Positions 9,095 to 18,031 of a stretch of 64,000 nucleotides of DNA are shown in pieces (within the stretch, counting starts at the first letter, position 1; each line of letters starts with the position of its first letter). The notes below the pieces were generated by a model, which was not told the origin of the DNA, searched no databases, and worked only from the letters and a program-made list of their open reading frames with translations. The DNA comes from Bordetella petrii (GTDB taxonomy: Bacteria > Pseudomonadota > Gammaproteobacteria > Burkholderiales > Burkholderiaceae_B): assembly GCF_017356245.1 (NCBI RefSeq), contig NZ_JAFMZZ010000001.1:405073-469072 (forward strand). The letters run 5' to 3'. The translations under genes were made by a program, and so were the position numbers.

Positions 9095-10817
9095 CGCGGC
9101 CTCCGGCCAGCAGGCGCATGGGCGCCGCGCGGCGCGGGCCGGCGGGCAGGTCGAAGTGCTGCGCAATCATGCGCGGATCGATCTGCCCGCGCGATGCCTT
9201 GTAAATCGCGCAGCCGGCGGCGCACTTGCCTGCCATGTCGGCGTCATCGAATGCCGTGCGCGGCAATGCGCGCACATGGCGGCGCAGACCCAGGTTGTCG
9301 CGGCGCCGGATCATGTGCAGGAAGCGGTCGTCGCGATCGGGCTCGACCATCTCGGCCACGACGGTGCGGCCGGCCAGCCCATGCAGCTGGGGCAACTGCG
9401 GGCGCCGGCAGGCCGGGCAGCCGGCGGGGTTGCGGGCCCGCAGCGCGGCGCCGTCGAGTTGATGAGCCCGGGCGAATGCCAAGGCCCAATCGCGCCACGG
9501 CATGGACTCGGCGCGCCGCGGCAGGCTGTCGAACGGCAATGCGCAATTCACGCACAGGCGCGGCAGCAGCGCCTGGTAGACCAGCAGCTTGAGCACGCCG
9601 GGGGTGGCCAGGAAATCGCGCGACACGCCGATGAAATCGGAAGCCAGGCGTTCGGGAATCATGCAGGCCGAGCCTGTGTGGGTGGTGGTATATACATTGA
9701 CGCCGGAGCCGGCCAGGTCCATGAACGCGCGGCCGGTGTCGCGGTCGCGGATCTCGCCGATGAGCAGGTCGTGCATGGCCGAGCGCTTGACGGTCTTGAG
9801 CTTGGCGTCGAACACCGGCGAAGACTCGGCGTCCAGCGTGCGCCCGACCGTGTTCTGCAGGGCATTGCCGATCCGGTATTCGACCGGATCTTCAAGCGTG
9901 ATGACCTTGCGCGCGGCGGGGATGTCCCGCATCAGGGTGGCGATGGAGGTGGATTTGCCCGACCCGACCACGCCGGCCAGCACGATGGCGCCGCCGCTGC
10001 GTTCGCGCGCGCGTTCCAGCGCGGCGATCTGCGACGGCAGGTAGCCCAGTTCCGCCAGGCTGGCGCCCCCCTCGGCCGCGTCCAGCCGCAGCAGGCGCAG
10101 GCACACGGACGGCCCGGCATCGGCGGCCAGCGATGCCCAGCGCACGGTGACCGGCCGGCCATCGATATCGAGCGCGATGCGGCCTTGCTGCTCGGCCAGC
10201 GGATCGAACACCGCGCCATTGCCGCCGCGCACGTCCATCCAGGCCACCGCCAGGACTTCGAGCAAGGTGGCGGCCGACATATCGCTGAAGCAGCCGGGCA
10301 GGACATAGGCGCCGTCGATGGTGTAGCGCACCTCGGATTTTCCCGGCGGCTGGCGGATGTTGATGTGCACATCGCTGGCATGCTGCTCGAGCCCCCAGCG
10401 TACGATGTCGAGAAAGAGCGAAGCCAATGCCGAGCGCTGCGCCGAAGGCGCCGCCGCGCGGCTTTCGCGCAGCGTGGCGGCCGTGATCTGGCCGCGCGCC
10501 ACGGGCAGCAGCAACGCAGCCGGCAGCGCATAGCGCGGCACTGGCGCAAGGCGGTAGCCGCGTGCGCACATCATGCGCTCGACCTCGGCGATCTGGTCGC
10601 CATGCAAGTAGTCAGGCAGGGAGAACACGGCCGCCTGGCCGCCTTCGAGCAATACCGGGCACAGGCGGCCGGCCAGCAGGGCCAGGTCGAATTCGCCGCC
10701 GAGCGCGCGGACAAAAGCCGGCTCGAGCCGCGCCAGGTCGTCGGGGGTATGCAGCCAGGGCTGGGCGTGCCGGCACCCGGCAGGCAGCGGGCCGGCACGG
10801 ACCAGGGATTCAGTCAT
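9087..10817 (-). CDS. pilQ: PilQ-type pilus assembly ATPase (GspE/VirB11 superfamily)
   Basis: 576-residue secretion ATPase that would power extension of the thin pilus. Walker A GVVGSGKST lies at about 282-290, the Asp-box GEIRD at 354-358 and the His-box THTG around 379-382. A C-terminal pair of CxxC motifs (CVNC, CPAC) resembles the zinc site of GspE/PilB ATPases. The N-terminal ~130 residues are the usual adaptor region. Start at ATG 10817, which overlaps the pilP stop by 8 bp; the frame stays open further upstream only through pilP in another frame. Confidence 0.9.
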   Translation of the reverse strand: MTESLVRAGPLPAGCRHAQPWLHTPDDLARLEPAFVRALGGEFDLALLAGRLCPVLLEGGQAAVFSLPDYLHGDQIAEVERMMCARGYRLAPVPRYALPAALLLPVARGQITAATLRESRAAAPSAQRSALASLFLDIVRWGLEQHASDVHINIRQPPGKSEVRYTIDGAYVLPGCFSDMSAATLLEVLAVAWMDVRGGNGAVFDPLAEQQGRIALDIDGRPVTVRWASLAADAGPSVCLRLLRLDAAEGGASLAELGYLPSQIAALERARERSGGAIVLAGVVGSGKSTSIATLMRDIPAARKVITLEDPVEYRIGNALQNTVGRTLDAESSPVFDAKLKTVKRSAMHDLLIGEIRDRDTGRAFMDLAGSGVNVYTTTHTGSACMIPERLASDFIGVSRDFLATPGVLKLLVYQALLPRLCVNCALPFDSLPRRAESMPWRDWALAFARAHQLDGAALRARNPAGCPACRRPQLPQLHGLAGRTVVAEMVEPDRDDRFLHMIRRRDNLGLRRHVRALPRTAFDDADMAGKCAAGCAIYKASRGQIDPRMIAQHFDLPAGPRRAAPMRLLAGGRDA

Positions 10818-11385
10818 GGACGGACCCGCTTTGCAGCAGACACGCGGTATAGGGCGCGCCGGCCTTGCGCAGGCGCACGCACGGAACCTCGATGGCCTGC
10901 AGGGCGTACGAATCGCCGGCAAGCGGCGCGCTGGCCAGCGGCGCGGCCCTTCCGGCCCGATAGCGGGCGACGCGGCCATTGACGGAGATGTCGGCATGCA
11001 GCGCCTTGCCCACACCGTAGATCGCCATGACATCGATGCGGTCGGCAGCGGAAGCCTCATCGGCCGGGCCGGCCGATGCGCGCGGCGCGCCGCCGGCGGG
11101 CGCTTCCAGCCAGTCGGCCGCCTGCCGCGGAGGCGGCGCGGCCCGCGCGGCCTGCGCGTCGGCACGCAGCAAATCGCGCACGGTATCGCCCTCGGCCCAC
11201 ACCGCTTCTGGAGCGGCCGACGCGGCATCGGAGGCTTCGAGATGGGCCGCCTCATCGGCAGCCGGCAACTGGGCCGTTACGGGCATGGCCGCCCCGCAGC
11301 CAGCTGCCACCACCGCCAGCCAGGCCGCGCGGCGCGGGCGACGAAGTACCCGCGACTTGACCGGATGCGGATCAATCTTGTTCAT
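10810..11385 (-). CDS. pilP: PilP-type pilus assembly protein
   Basis: 191 residues with an N-terminal signal sequence or anchor (about 20-38, AAWLAVVAAGCGAAMPVTA), an Ala-rich linker and a C-terminal domain with the IDVMAIYGVGKALHADISVNG strand pattern. This matches the R64 PilP/TcpD-like periplasmic component that helps link the inner-membrane platform to the secretin. AAGGA lies upstream of the ATG. The start overlaps pilO by 14 bp. Similarity to characterised proteins is weak, and the call leans on gene order. Confidence 0.72.
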   Translation of the reverse strand: MNKIDPHPVKSRVLRRPRRAAWLAVVAAGCGAAMPVTAQLPAADEAAHLEASDAASAAPEAVWAEGDTVRDLLRADAQAARAAPPPRQAADWLEAPAGGAPRASAGPADEASAADRIDVMAIYGVGKALHADISVNGRVARYRAGRAAPLASAPLAGDSYALQAIEVPCVRLRKAGAPYTACLLQSGSVHD

Positions 11386-12673
11386 AGAGGGTTCCTTGGA
11401 GTTCGGCCGTCAGGGCGCTGACGGCAGTGCCGGGCGTACGGCCGGCGGCCAGGCGCAGCACGATGGCCGACCAGGCCACGATCAGCCGGGATTGATCGGC
11501 CAGCAGGGAAAACGAGCGCAGCGGGCCCTGCAATACCAGCGCGCGCTGGCGCAAGACCGGCCAGGCGGGCGGCGCGCCGATGGGCTGCCCCTGAGGGTCG
11601 CGAGGCGCGGCGATCGGCGCAGGCGCGGGTGGGCCGAGGGTCAGCTGCGTAAACGCGGGGCGCGCCAGCTGCAAGGCGCTGGCCAGGGCGTGGTCGACAT
11701 GCTCGGCCCGGGGCGGCGCGAGGTCGGCCAGCGAGGTATGGTTGCCCGGCACGGCCCAGGCCAGTTCGGCGCCATCCAGCGGCTGGAAACGCAGTTGCCA
11801 GCCGGCAGGCAGAACTTGTGCGAAAGCGCGATTGGTGGCGTCGGGCTCGGCGCGGACGTATGCCGCGCTGCACGACCAGGCCTGCGGCGCGGGCAGACAG
11901 CGCGCATCGCGCAGCAGCCAGCCCCGCACGTTCAGCGGCAGGCGGTGCAGGGACGCGAACACGCGCGCCAGCTCGGGCAACAAGTGCACCGGCTGTTGCT
12001 GGCGGAACCGGAGCACGGCCTGGCGCCAGGCTTCATCGGCCGTGGGGCCCGGCGCCGGCGCGGCCGCGCGCGGCGAAGGCCGCCATGCCTGCCACGCCGC
12101 GGGCACGGCCAGGGTCAGCGCCAGGACGCCGGCGAAAACACGCACCGGCAGTGGCAGGCGCGACCAGCGCGACCCCACGGGCCGCAACAGCGCGGCATCG
12201 TCGGGCGCGGCCATCAGGGCCTTCAGGGTTGGCGGGCCGTCGTGCCGCCGCAGCGACGGATACTGGGCGGCCAAGGCCTGCAAGGCGGCTTCGGCCTGGT
12301 CCGAATCGGGGTACAGTGCATCGGCGCGCGTGAGCACGGCGCCGTCCTGCGCGGCCGCGAGCCACCAGCGTCCATCGGGCAAGGGCGCAATGCAGGCCGC
12401 CGTGCCGCTGGAATAATGGCGGGCGAACGCCTGCGCCGCGGCATGCACCGGCCGGCGGCGCAGGGGCGGCGCGAGCCGCGCGCAACCACCGGCCAGCGCC
12501 CCCTGCCCGCCCACCACATAATGTGTGGCGCGCAGGCGCCGCGCGCGGGCCCTGGCCATGGACGGCGCCTGGCTGCCCACCAGGGCGAACCATGACAGTC
12601 CGAACGCGAGGCTGCAATCGCCGCCCTCGGCATCGATCAACAGCAGTTGATCAGGGGCTACGGCCGCGAACAT
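11372..12673 (-). CDS. pilO: PilO2-type pilin accessory protein
   Basis: 433-residue accessory protein of the R64 PilO (PilO2) family. The N-terminal half resembles a cytoplasmic actin-like/PilM-like fold. A single hydrophobic helix near the middle (about 170-190, VRVFAGVLALTLAVPAAW) spans the inner membrane and a periplasmic domain follows. The ATG comes immediately after the pilN stop (TGAATG), with GAGGG upstream in the end of pilN. It would form the inner-membrane alignment complex with PilP. Confidence 0.75.
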   Translation of the reverse strand: MFAAVAPDQLLLIDAEGGDCSLAFGLSWFALVGSQAPSMARARARRLRATHYVVGGQGALAGGCARLAPPLRRRPVHAAAQAFARHYSSGTAACIAPLPDGRWWLAAAQDGAVLTRADALYPDSDQAEAALQALAAQYPSLRRHDGPPTLKALMAAPDDAALLRPVGSRWSRLPLPVRVFAGVLALTLAVPAAWQAWRPSPRAAAPAPGPTADEAWRQAVLRFRQQQPVHLLPELARVFASLHRLPLNVRGWLLRDARCLPAPQAWSCSAAYVRAEPDATNRAFAQVLPAGWQLRFQPLDGAELAWAVPGNHTSLADLAPPRAEHVDHALASALQLARPAFTQLTLGPPAPAPIAAPRDPQGQPIGAPPAWPVLRQRALVLQGPLRSFSLLADQSRLIVAWSAIVLRLAAGRTPGTAVSALTAELQGTLYEQD

Positions 12674-14263
12674 TCAGATGCCCTCTTCAACCATGGCAGT
12701 CACCAGGACCACCGTGGTCAGGCGGTCGCTGGATGCCCGGTCTTGCCCGCCGGCGAGCAGCGGCGCATTGGCCGAGAGGCGGCGGCGGTCGTATTCGTCC
12801 TGGCGGCGGTCGAAACCCGACAAGATGACCGGCTGCCCGGGGCTGAGCGCAATCTGCTGCACGGTGCCGTTGCCGTCGATGGTGATCTGCTGCACCTGTA
12901 CCTGGTTGCCCTGCTCGCCGAAAGTAATGCTTTTGATGGGCTGAGCCACCGTGTTGTCGTAGGCGATTGACAGCAGGATGCGGCCGTCGGCCTGGGCGTC
13001 GGGCACCAGCGTCAGGAAAGTGCCTACGGTTTCCTGCTTCTGGCTGATGGACACGGAAGGCAGGGTCGTGCTGCCCAGCGAAGCGTCGATGCCGGCCACC
13101 GCCGTGCTCTGGACCTGGTCGATGTACGAGAAGGTGGTGCGCACCGCGTGGGTGACCGGACGACGATTCAGGGTCAGGACCGGCACGCTGCTATGGCGCA
13201 GCACGGCGCCGGTCTGGCTGAGCGCCGAGACAATGGCGCGCGAGCCCTGGAAGCGCCCGCTGCCCACCGTGGCCCCCAGCGCCGCGGCGGCGTTGCCGGC
13301 GGCATTGGGCATCGCGGCGGTGACCGCCACGCGCGCGCTGTCGTAGACCGCCTTCCAGTCGATGCCGCCCTCGGCGCTGTCGTTGGCCACCACCGTGATT
13401 TCTTCGAACAGCAGGCGCACGCGCCGGGTCAGCGCCTGGTTTTCGCGCTCGATGAACTGGCCGATGCGGTCGAGCACATCGGGAATGTCGGTAACGACCA
13501 GCGAACTGCCGCCGCCGTCGAGGTCGGCGATGGTGCCGGCCTGCGTCAGGAACGGAATGATGCGCACGCGCACGGCCTGCAGGGCATGATGCTCGCCTGA
13601 CGACAATGCGGTATTGGAAGTGTTGTCGAAGCCGCCCGCCTCGGTGGTGCCGGCCCGGCCCAGCCTGGCGTCGGCGCGGCTGGCCAGGGTCAGTGCGCGC
13701 ACGTCGAACACGCGCGTCTGCATGCGGTAGAACTCAATGGCGTTGTGGTGGTAGCGCCAATGCACGCCGAAACTGGCGGCCAGCGTGTCGAGTGTGTCGG
13801 GCAGCGGGCGCGGCCCGACCAGCACCGGCACGCGCATGGGCGCGGACAGGTCGGCAGGCGCCGGCTGGCCCAGCCGCGGCAGGAACAGCGCGTGCGGCAG
13901 CAAGGCATCGGGCGCGATGCGCACGGCAATGCCGGTTACGCTGGTCAGCCGTTCGGCCAGCGAAGGCAGGTCGAGCCGCCCGGCGAACAGCAGGGTCGTG
14001 TCTACATCGCCGCGCAGCGCGGGCGGCAGCACGATGTCGCGGGCCAGCGGCTGGGACTTGCCGGCCAGCCATGGCTTGTCGACGTCCTGCGCGGCAACGC
14101 GCGCGTTACGGTCGGACACCGAGGCGGCGAATTGCCGCTGCCCGGTCTCGACCTTGGAGCGCGCCGCGGAAATGGCCTCGCGCAGCGCTTGCAGCGACTG
14201 CTGTGCCGAACACCCGGCCAGGGCCAGCAGCACAATGCCGGAATATGCCAGGCGGGCTTTCAT
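12674..14263 (-). CDS. pilN: PilN-type outer-membrane lipoprotein secretin
   Basis: 529-residue secretin that would form the outer-membrane channel for the thin pilus. A lipoprotein signal peptide ends LALAGC (acylated Cys near residue 18). N-domains follow, then a C-terminal secretin domain with the SVPVLTLNRRPVTHAV and QTITIDGNGTVQQIALSPGQPVILSGF type strands. Start at ATG 14263, preceded by AGGAG 7 nt upstream and overlapping the pilL stop as ATGA. The longer frame open to 15091 only reads through pilL. Confidence 0.88.
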   Translation of the reverse strand: MKARLAYSGIVLLALAGCSAQQSLQALREAISAARSKVETGQRQFAASVSDRNARVAAQDVDKPWLAGKSQPLARDIVLPPALRGDVDTTLLFAGRLDLPSLAERLTSVTGIAVRIAPDALLPHALFLPRLGQPAPADLSAPMRVPVLVGPRPLPDTLDTLAASFGVHWRYHHNAIEFYRMQTRVFDVRALTLASRADARLGRAGTTEAGGFDNTSNTALSSGEHHALQAVRVRIIPFLTQAGTIADLDGGGSSLVVTDIPDVLDRIGQFIERENQALTRRVRLLFEEITVVANDSAEGGIDWKAVYDSARVAVTAAMPNAAGNAAAALGATVGSGRFQGSRAIVSALSQTGAVLRHSSVPVLTLNRRPVTHAVRTTFSYIDQVQSTAVAGIDASLGSTTLPSVSISQKQETVGTFLTLVPDAQADGRILLSIAYDNTVAQPIKSITFGEQGNQVQVQQITIDGNGTVQQIALSPGQPVILSGFDRRQDEYDRRRLSANAPLLAGGQDRASSDRLTTVVLVTAMVEEGI

Positions 14264-15042
14264 GGGCGGGCTCCTGGCGCGGCGGAACGATCGCAGGCCT
14301 GTGTGAACGGCACGACGCGCAACACCTTGTTTGTGTAGAAACACGGCTGCACCGGCCGATCGGCCAGTTCCGTCGAGGCCAGCAGGCCGCGCACGGCGGC
14401 TTTGAAATCGGCGGGAAAATCGGCGCTGCCCGCCAGGGGAATGTCGGCGTCGACTGCCCAATGCTGCGGTTCGAAAGCCCAGCCGGCATCGTCGGCCCAG
14501 CGCGTCAGTACAGCGCGCAGGGTGGCATCGGGCGGGCCGGCCCGGAAGCGTGCCGGCGCATTGCCGGGCCTGGCGGCCGAAGGCGGCGCTGCCGGCGGCG
14601 ATGGAGCCGCAGGCAGCTCGACAGCCGGCGCCGCTTCGGGCCCGGCGGCCGACCCGGCCGACGGCACGGGCGGCACGGGCACGGCGGGGGTGGCCTGCCG
14701 TTCGACCCGCGCCATATGCCGCCCACCCTGCAGCACCAGCGCCGGCCAGACGCCGTCGACGATAAGGTAGGGTTCCTGGCGCGTATACGACAGCGGCTGC
14801 AGGCCGGCGGGCGTTTGCGCGAACAAGGCCGGCGGGGTGCGCCCGGGTGCGAACTGCAGCCAGGTGCGCCCCGCTCCGCTGAATACCTGCAATGGCGCCA
14901 CGGCAGGGTCGCCGGACAATTGCCAGTTGAAATCGTAATGGCCGGCGGGCGCGCCACCGGCGGCCCAGCCCGCGCCGGCTGGCCATTGCGCGCAAGCGGC
15001 CAGCCCCAGCGGCAGCAAACCCAGAAGAATGAATCGAACCAT
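14260..15042 (-). CDS. pilL: PilL-type lipoprotein with C-terminal TcpQ-like domain
   Basis: 260-residue outer-membrane lipoprotein. The signal peptide ends LGLAAC (lipid-modified Cys about residue 17). It continues with a beta-rich domain (DFNWQLSGDPAVAPLQVFSGAGRTWLQF, recalling VirB9/TrbG-like strands), a Pro/Ala-rich linker (about 115-165) and a C-terminal TcpQ/PilL-like domain (TLRAVLTRWADDAGW to the end). TcpQ stabilises the secretin in Vibrio. It is first gene of the pilus operon and overlaps pilN as ATGA. Confidence 0.8.
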   Translation of the reverse strand: MVRFILLGLLPLGLAACAQWPAGAGWAAGGAPAGHYDFNWQLSGDPAVAPLQVFSGAGRTWLQFAPGRTPPALFAQTPAGLQPLSYTRQEPYLIVDGVWPALVLQGGRHMARVERQATPAVPVPPVPSAGSAAGPEAAPAVELPAAPSPPAAPPSAARPGNAPARFRAGPPDATLRAVLTRWADDAGWAFEPQHWAVDADIPLAGSADFPADFKAAVRGLLASTELADRPVQPCFYTNKVLRVVPFTQACDRSAAPGARP

Positions 15043-15061
15043 GCTCGCCCCGAATCGGTGT

Positions 15062-15080
15062 GCGTTCCGGATCGGAACGC
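15062..15080. promoter_or_regulatory. Inverted repeat upstream of pilL
   Basis: Perfect 8-bp arms GCGTTCCG/CGGAACGC with a 3-nt centre, 20 bp before the pilL ATG. It could be an operator or a leader hairpin for the pilus operon. No function is proven. Confidence 0.35.
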
Positions 15081-15176
15081 GAGGACAGCATGGTGGCCCG
15101 GCCAGGCCGGCGCAGCTAGACCGACTTATACGGACGGAATTTTTCGTTCACTGCGGATGAAGCGGGCAGAACAAAA

Positions 15177-15201
15177 GAAAAAACCGGCCTGGCGGCCGGC
15201 T
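15177..15201 (-). terminator. Intrinsic terminator of the UgpB-like gene
   Basis: On the minus strand GCCGGCCGCCAGGCCGG forms a stem and is followed by a run of six T. It lies about 55 bp after the stop codon at 15257 and separates this gene from the pilus operon. Confidence 0.75.
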
Positions 15202-15256
15202 GATGGGCGATTCGGGATGGCGGCGCTGAACCGCGCCGCCATCCCGGCATACGGCG

Positions 15257-16588
15257 CTAGCGCTGCTGCGCCAGGCGGCGAGCCTGGTCGGCGGCGCGGT
15301 TCAGCGCCGCCACGGGCGGCGTCTTGCCGTCGAAAGCCTCGTCGAGCTCGGTGCTGAGCACAGCTTCGACGCGATCGTAGTTGGCCATGCGGAAGCCCCG
15401 GCTGGTGGCCGCCGATTTGCCCTGCATGGACTGGACGATGGCGTGCGCGCCCGGGATCTTGTCGTAGAACGAGACGTCGGCGGCGCGGAATGCCGCATCG
15501 GTAAGCGGCAGGTAGCCGGTGCGCTGGTGCCATTCGGCGGCGTTGACGGGCTTGGCCAGCCAGGCCAGGAACTGCGCGGTGGCTTTTTCCTGGGCTTGCG
15601 GGTGGCCATCGATGGCCCACAGCGCCGAACCGCTGATGAACGGGCTGCCGGCTTCTTTGGTGGCCTGGGTGTAGTACGGCAGCGGCGCCACGCCGAACGA
15701 CAGCGAGCGTGTGTTCATGAAGGTGCCGGCGGCTCCGGAGCCGGAGGTCAGCACGGCGCAATCGCCCTTGGCGAACAGCTTGTCGCTCTGGTCGCCGTCG
15801 GAATGCGCCATGAACAGCAGCGAACGCTTCCAGCTGGCCATCAGCGAAACATGCCGCATGTACAGGGTGTCGAACTGCAGCGAGGGCGCGGCCTTGCTGG
15901 ACGCCAGACCGTTGTCGTTGCTGGTGAACAGCTGCTTGTTGATGGGCGCCAGGTTCTCCAGGTGGATTTTCACCTGGTTGCTGGACGCGTACGGGCATTC
16001 GATGTTGGCCACGTCGCGCAGCTTGAGCAGTTCGCCCTGCAGGTCGGCCCAGGTGCGGGCCGGCTTGTTGGGGTCGAGGCCGGCCTTTTTGTAATAGGCC
16101 AGGTTGTAGTACATGATGGGCACTTCCGCCATCCAGGGGAAGGCCAGCAGGCGTCCCTTGCTGTCGCGGGTGAAGCTGGATGTGGACGGCAGGAACCAGT
16201 TCAGGTCTTTGATGGGGTACTTGGCCAGCAACTGGTACAAAGGCAGGATGGCCTTGTGCTCGGACACGACTTCAGGCGAGCGGTTGTCGGCCAGTTGCAC
16301 CAGGTTGGGCCCCTTCTTTTTCTTCAGGGCGTCGGCGGCTTCTTTCTGCAGCGCCGGCGCATCGGAAAAGTCGCGCAGTTCGACCTCGACGTCGCTCTGC
16401 TCTTTGTTGAATTTCTTGGTGAGTTTTTCGAATTCGGCCTTGTTGGGACCGGTGAGCGTGTGCCAGACCTCGATTTCGACGGTGGCGCCGTGCGCCGCCC
16501 CCGCGGCGAGCATGGCGGCTCCGAAAACCCAGGTGCGCCGGCTGGCGATCAGTGCGCGGGCCAGGCCCGCCAATTGCAGTGTCTTCAT
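15257..16588 (-). CDS. UgpB-like extracellular solute-binding protein (ABC family 1), orphan
   Basis: 443-residue periplasmic binding protein resembling the sn-glycerol-3-phosphate binder UgpB. A Sec signal peptide (about 1-38, ending AAHG-A) is followed by VEIEVWHTLTGPNKAEFEKL and the family-1 fold with FPWMAEVPIMYYN. No permease or ATPase is adjacent. It follows dadA with the ATG only 5 bp beyond the dadA stop; a TTG at 16603 overlaps dadA. No good Shine-Dalgarno is seen, so coupling to dadA translation is plausible. A role in glycerophosphodiester or sugar uptake is inferred from family only. Confidence 0.82.
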   Translation of the reverse strand: MKTLQLAGLARALIASRRTWVFGAAMLAAGAAHGATVEIEVWHTLTGPNKAEFEKLTKKFNKEQSDVEVELRDFSDAPALQKEAADALKKKKGPNLVQLADNRSPEVVSEHKAILPLYQLLAKYPIKDLNWFLPSTSSFTRDSKGRLLAFPWMAEVPIMYYNLAYYKKAGLDPNKPARTWADLQGELLKLRDVANIECPYASSNQVKIHLENLAPINKQLFTSNDNGLASSKAAPSLQFDTLYMRHVSLMASWKRSLLFMAHSDGDQSDKLFAKGDCAVLTSGSGAAGTFMNTRSLSFGVAPLPYYTQATKEAGSPFISGSALWAIDGHPQAQEKATAQFLAWLAKPVNAAEWHQRTGYLPLTDAAFRAADVSFYDKIPGAHAIVQSMQGKSAATSRGFRMANYDRVEAVLSTELDEAFDGKTPPVAALNRAADQARRLAQQR

Positions 16589-16592
16589 AGGT

Positions 16593-17849
16593 TCACAGAC
16601 CAAGAAAAGGAAATTCGGGCTCCGGCTTGCGTCCGCTGAGCAGATCGGCCAGGGCCCGGCCCGAACCGACTCCCATGGTCCAGCCCAGCGTGCCGTGGCC
16701 CGTATTCAGGTACAGGTTGGGAATGCGGGTGCGGCCGATGAGAGGCACGTTCGAAGGGGTGGACGGGCGCAACCCCGACCAATAGCTGACGCTCTCGAAA
16801 TCGAGCGCGTCGGGAAACAGTTCGCGCGCCAGGCGCGTCAGGGCCTCGCAGCGGCCAGTATTGAGCGCGCGCGAATAGCCGGACAACTCGGCCGTGCCCG
16901 CCATGCGCAGCCGGTCGCCCAGGCGCGAGAACACCACCTTGTGGCTGCTGTCGGTCAGGCTGACCGAGGGCGCGCGCGCCGGATCGCGCACGGTGAAGGT
17001 TGCCGAATAGCCCTTGGCGGGATACACGTTGCAGGGCACCCCCAGCGGCCGCACCAGGCGCGCGCTGAAGCTGCCCAGCGCCACGACATAGGCGTCGGCC
17101 ACGATGCGCGCATAGCGGCCATCGGGCTGGATGGTTTCCAGGGCCTGCACCTGGCCGCCCTGGCTGACCAGGCGCGTGGCGCTGGTTTCGTAGCGGAATT
17201 CGACACCGGCCTGCTCGCACTGCTGCGCCAGGCCGGCCGCAAACAGGTGGACATCGCCGCTTTCGTCTTCGGGCGTGAAATCGCCGCCCACGATGGTGCC
17301 GCGATGCGGCGCCAGGGCGGGTTCGATGGCGACCACTTCATCGGCCGTGACGACCCGGCGCTCGACGCCGAAATCGCGCATCAGGCCGGCGGCTTTCTGC
17401 GAGGTCTCGAATTCGTGGGAATCGCGGTAGAAATTGAGGATGCCGCGTTCAAGGTGATCGTACGGAATGCCCAGCTGGGCGCGCATGCCCTGCAGCGTGG
17501 CGCGACTGTATTCGGCCAGCCGCACCATGGCGCGGATATTGGGGGCCAGCCGGCCCGGCAGGCATTCGCGCAGGAAGGCCAGGCCCCACATCCATTGGCG
17601 CCAGTCGAGCTGGGGCCGGAACAGCAGGGGCGCGTCGTCCTGAAACATCCATTTCAGCAGCTTCAAGGGCGCCTGCGGATTGGCCCAGGGTTCGGCGTAC
17701 GAGACGGAAATCTGCCCGCCGTTGGCCAGGCTGGTTTCCTGGGCCGGGCCGGGGCGGCGATCGACCACCACGACATCGTGGCCTGCCTGGCGCAGCCACC
17801 AGGCGCTGGAAATGCCGATGATGCCGCTACCCAATACCGCTACTTTCAT
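16593..17849 (-). CDS. dadA: D-amino-acid dehydrogenase small subunit
   Basis: FAD-dependent membrane-associated oxidase, 418 residues, that oxidatively deaminates D-amino acids and feeds electrons to the quinone pool. The N-terminal Rossmann motif VLGSGIIGISSAWWL (residues 5-19) and the C-terminal NTGHGTLGWTMGVGSG FAD-binding segment are characteristic. Typical DadA is ~430 residues. An alanine racemase (dadX) is not adjacent. The next gene downstream encodes an orphan binding protein. Confidence 0.92.
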   Translation of the reverse strand: MKVAVLGSGIIGISSAWWLRQAGHDVVVVDRRPGPAQETSLANGGQISVSYAEPWANPQAPLKLLKWMFQDDAPLLFRPQLDWRQWMWGLAFLRECLPGRLAPNIRAMVRLAEYSRATLQGMRAQLGIPYDHLERGILNFYRDSHEFETSQKAAGLMRDFGVERRVVTADEVVAIEPALAPHRGTIVGGDFTPEDESGDVHLFAAGLAQQCEQAGVEFRYETSATRLVSQGGQVQALETIQPDGRYARIVADAYVVALGSFSARLVRPLGVPCNVYPAKGYSATFTVRDPARAPSVSLTDSSHKVVFSRLGDRLRMAGTAELSGYSRALNTGRCEALTRLARELFPDALDFESVSYWSGLRPSTPSNVPLIGRTRIPNLYLNTGHGTLGWTMGVGSGRALADLLSGRKPEPEFPFLGL

Positions 17850-18031
17850 GCGCGCCTTGCTCCTTGCGCCGCCGGCCGCAGCGGGACAGGCCCCCTGCTG
17901 TCGCGGCTCGATCCGATCGAGGTGTCGGTGCGGCAGTTTACAGCGCCGGGCCGGCCCCGCCTATAACATAAAAGAAGGGCCGGTATCCATTTGCACCTGG
18001 AAGTTTCCTGGCCGTGCGCCACCGACCTGCC

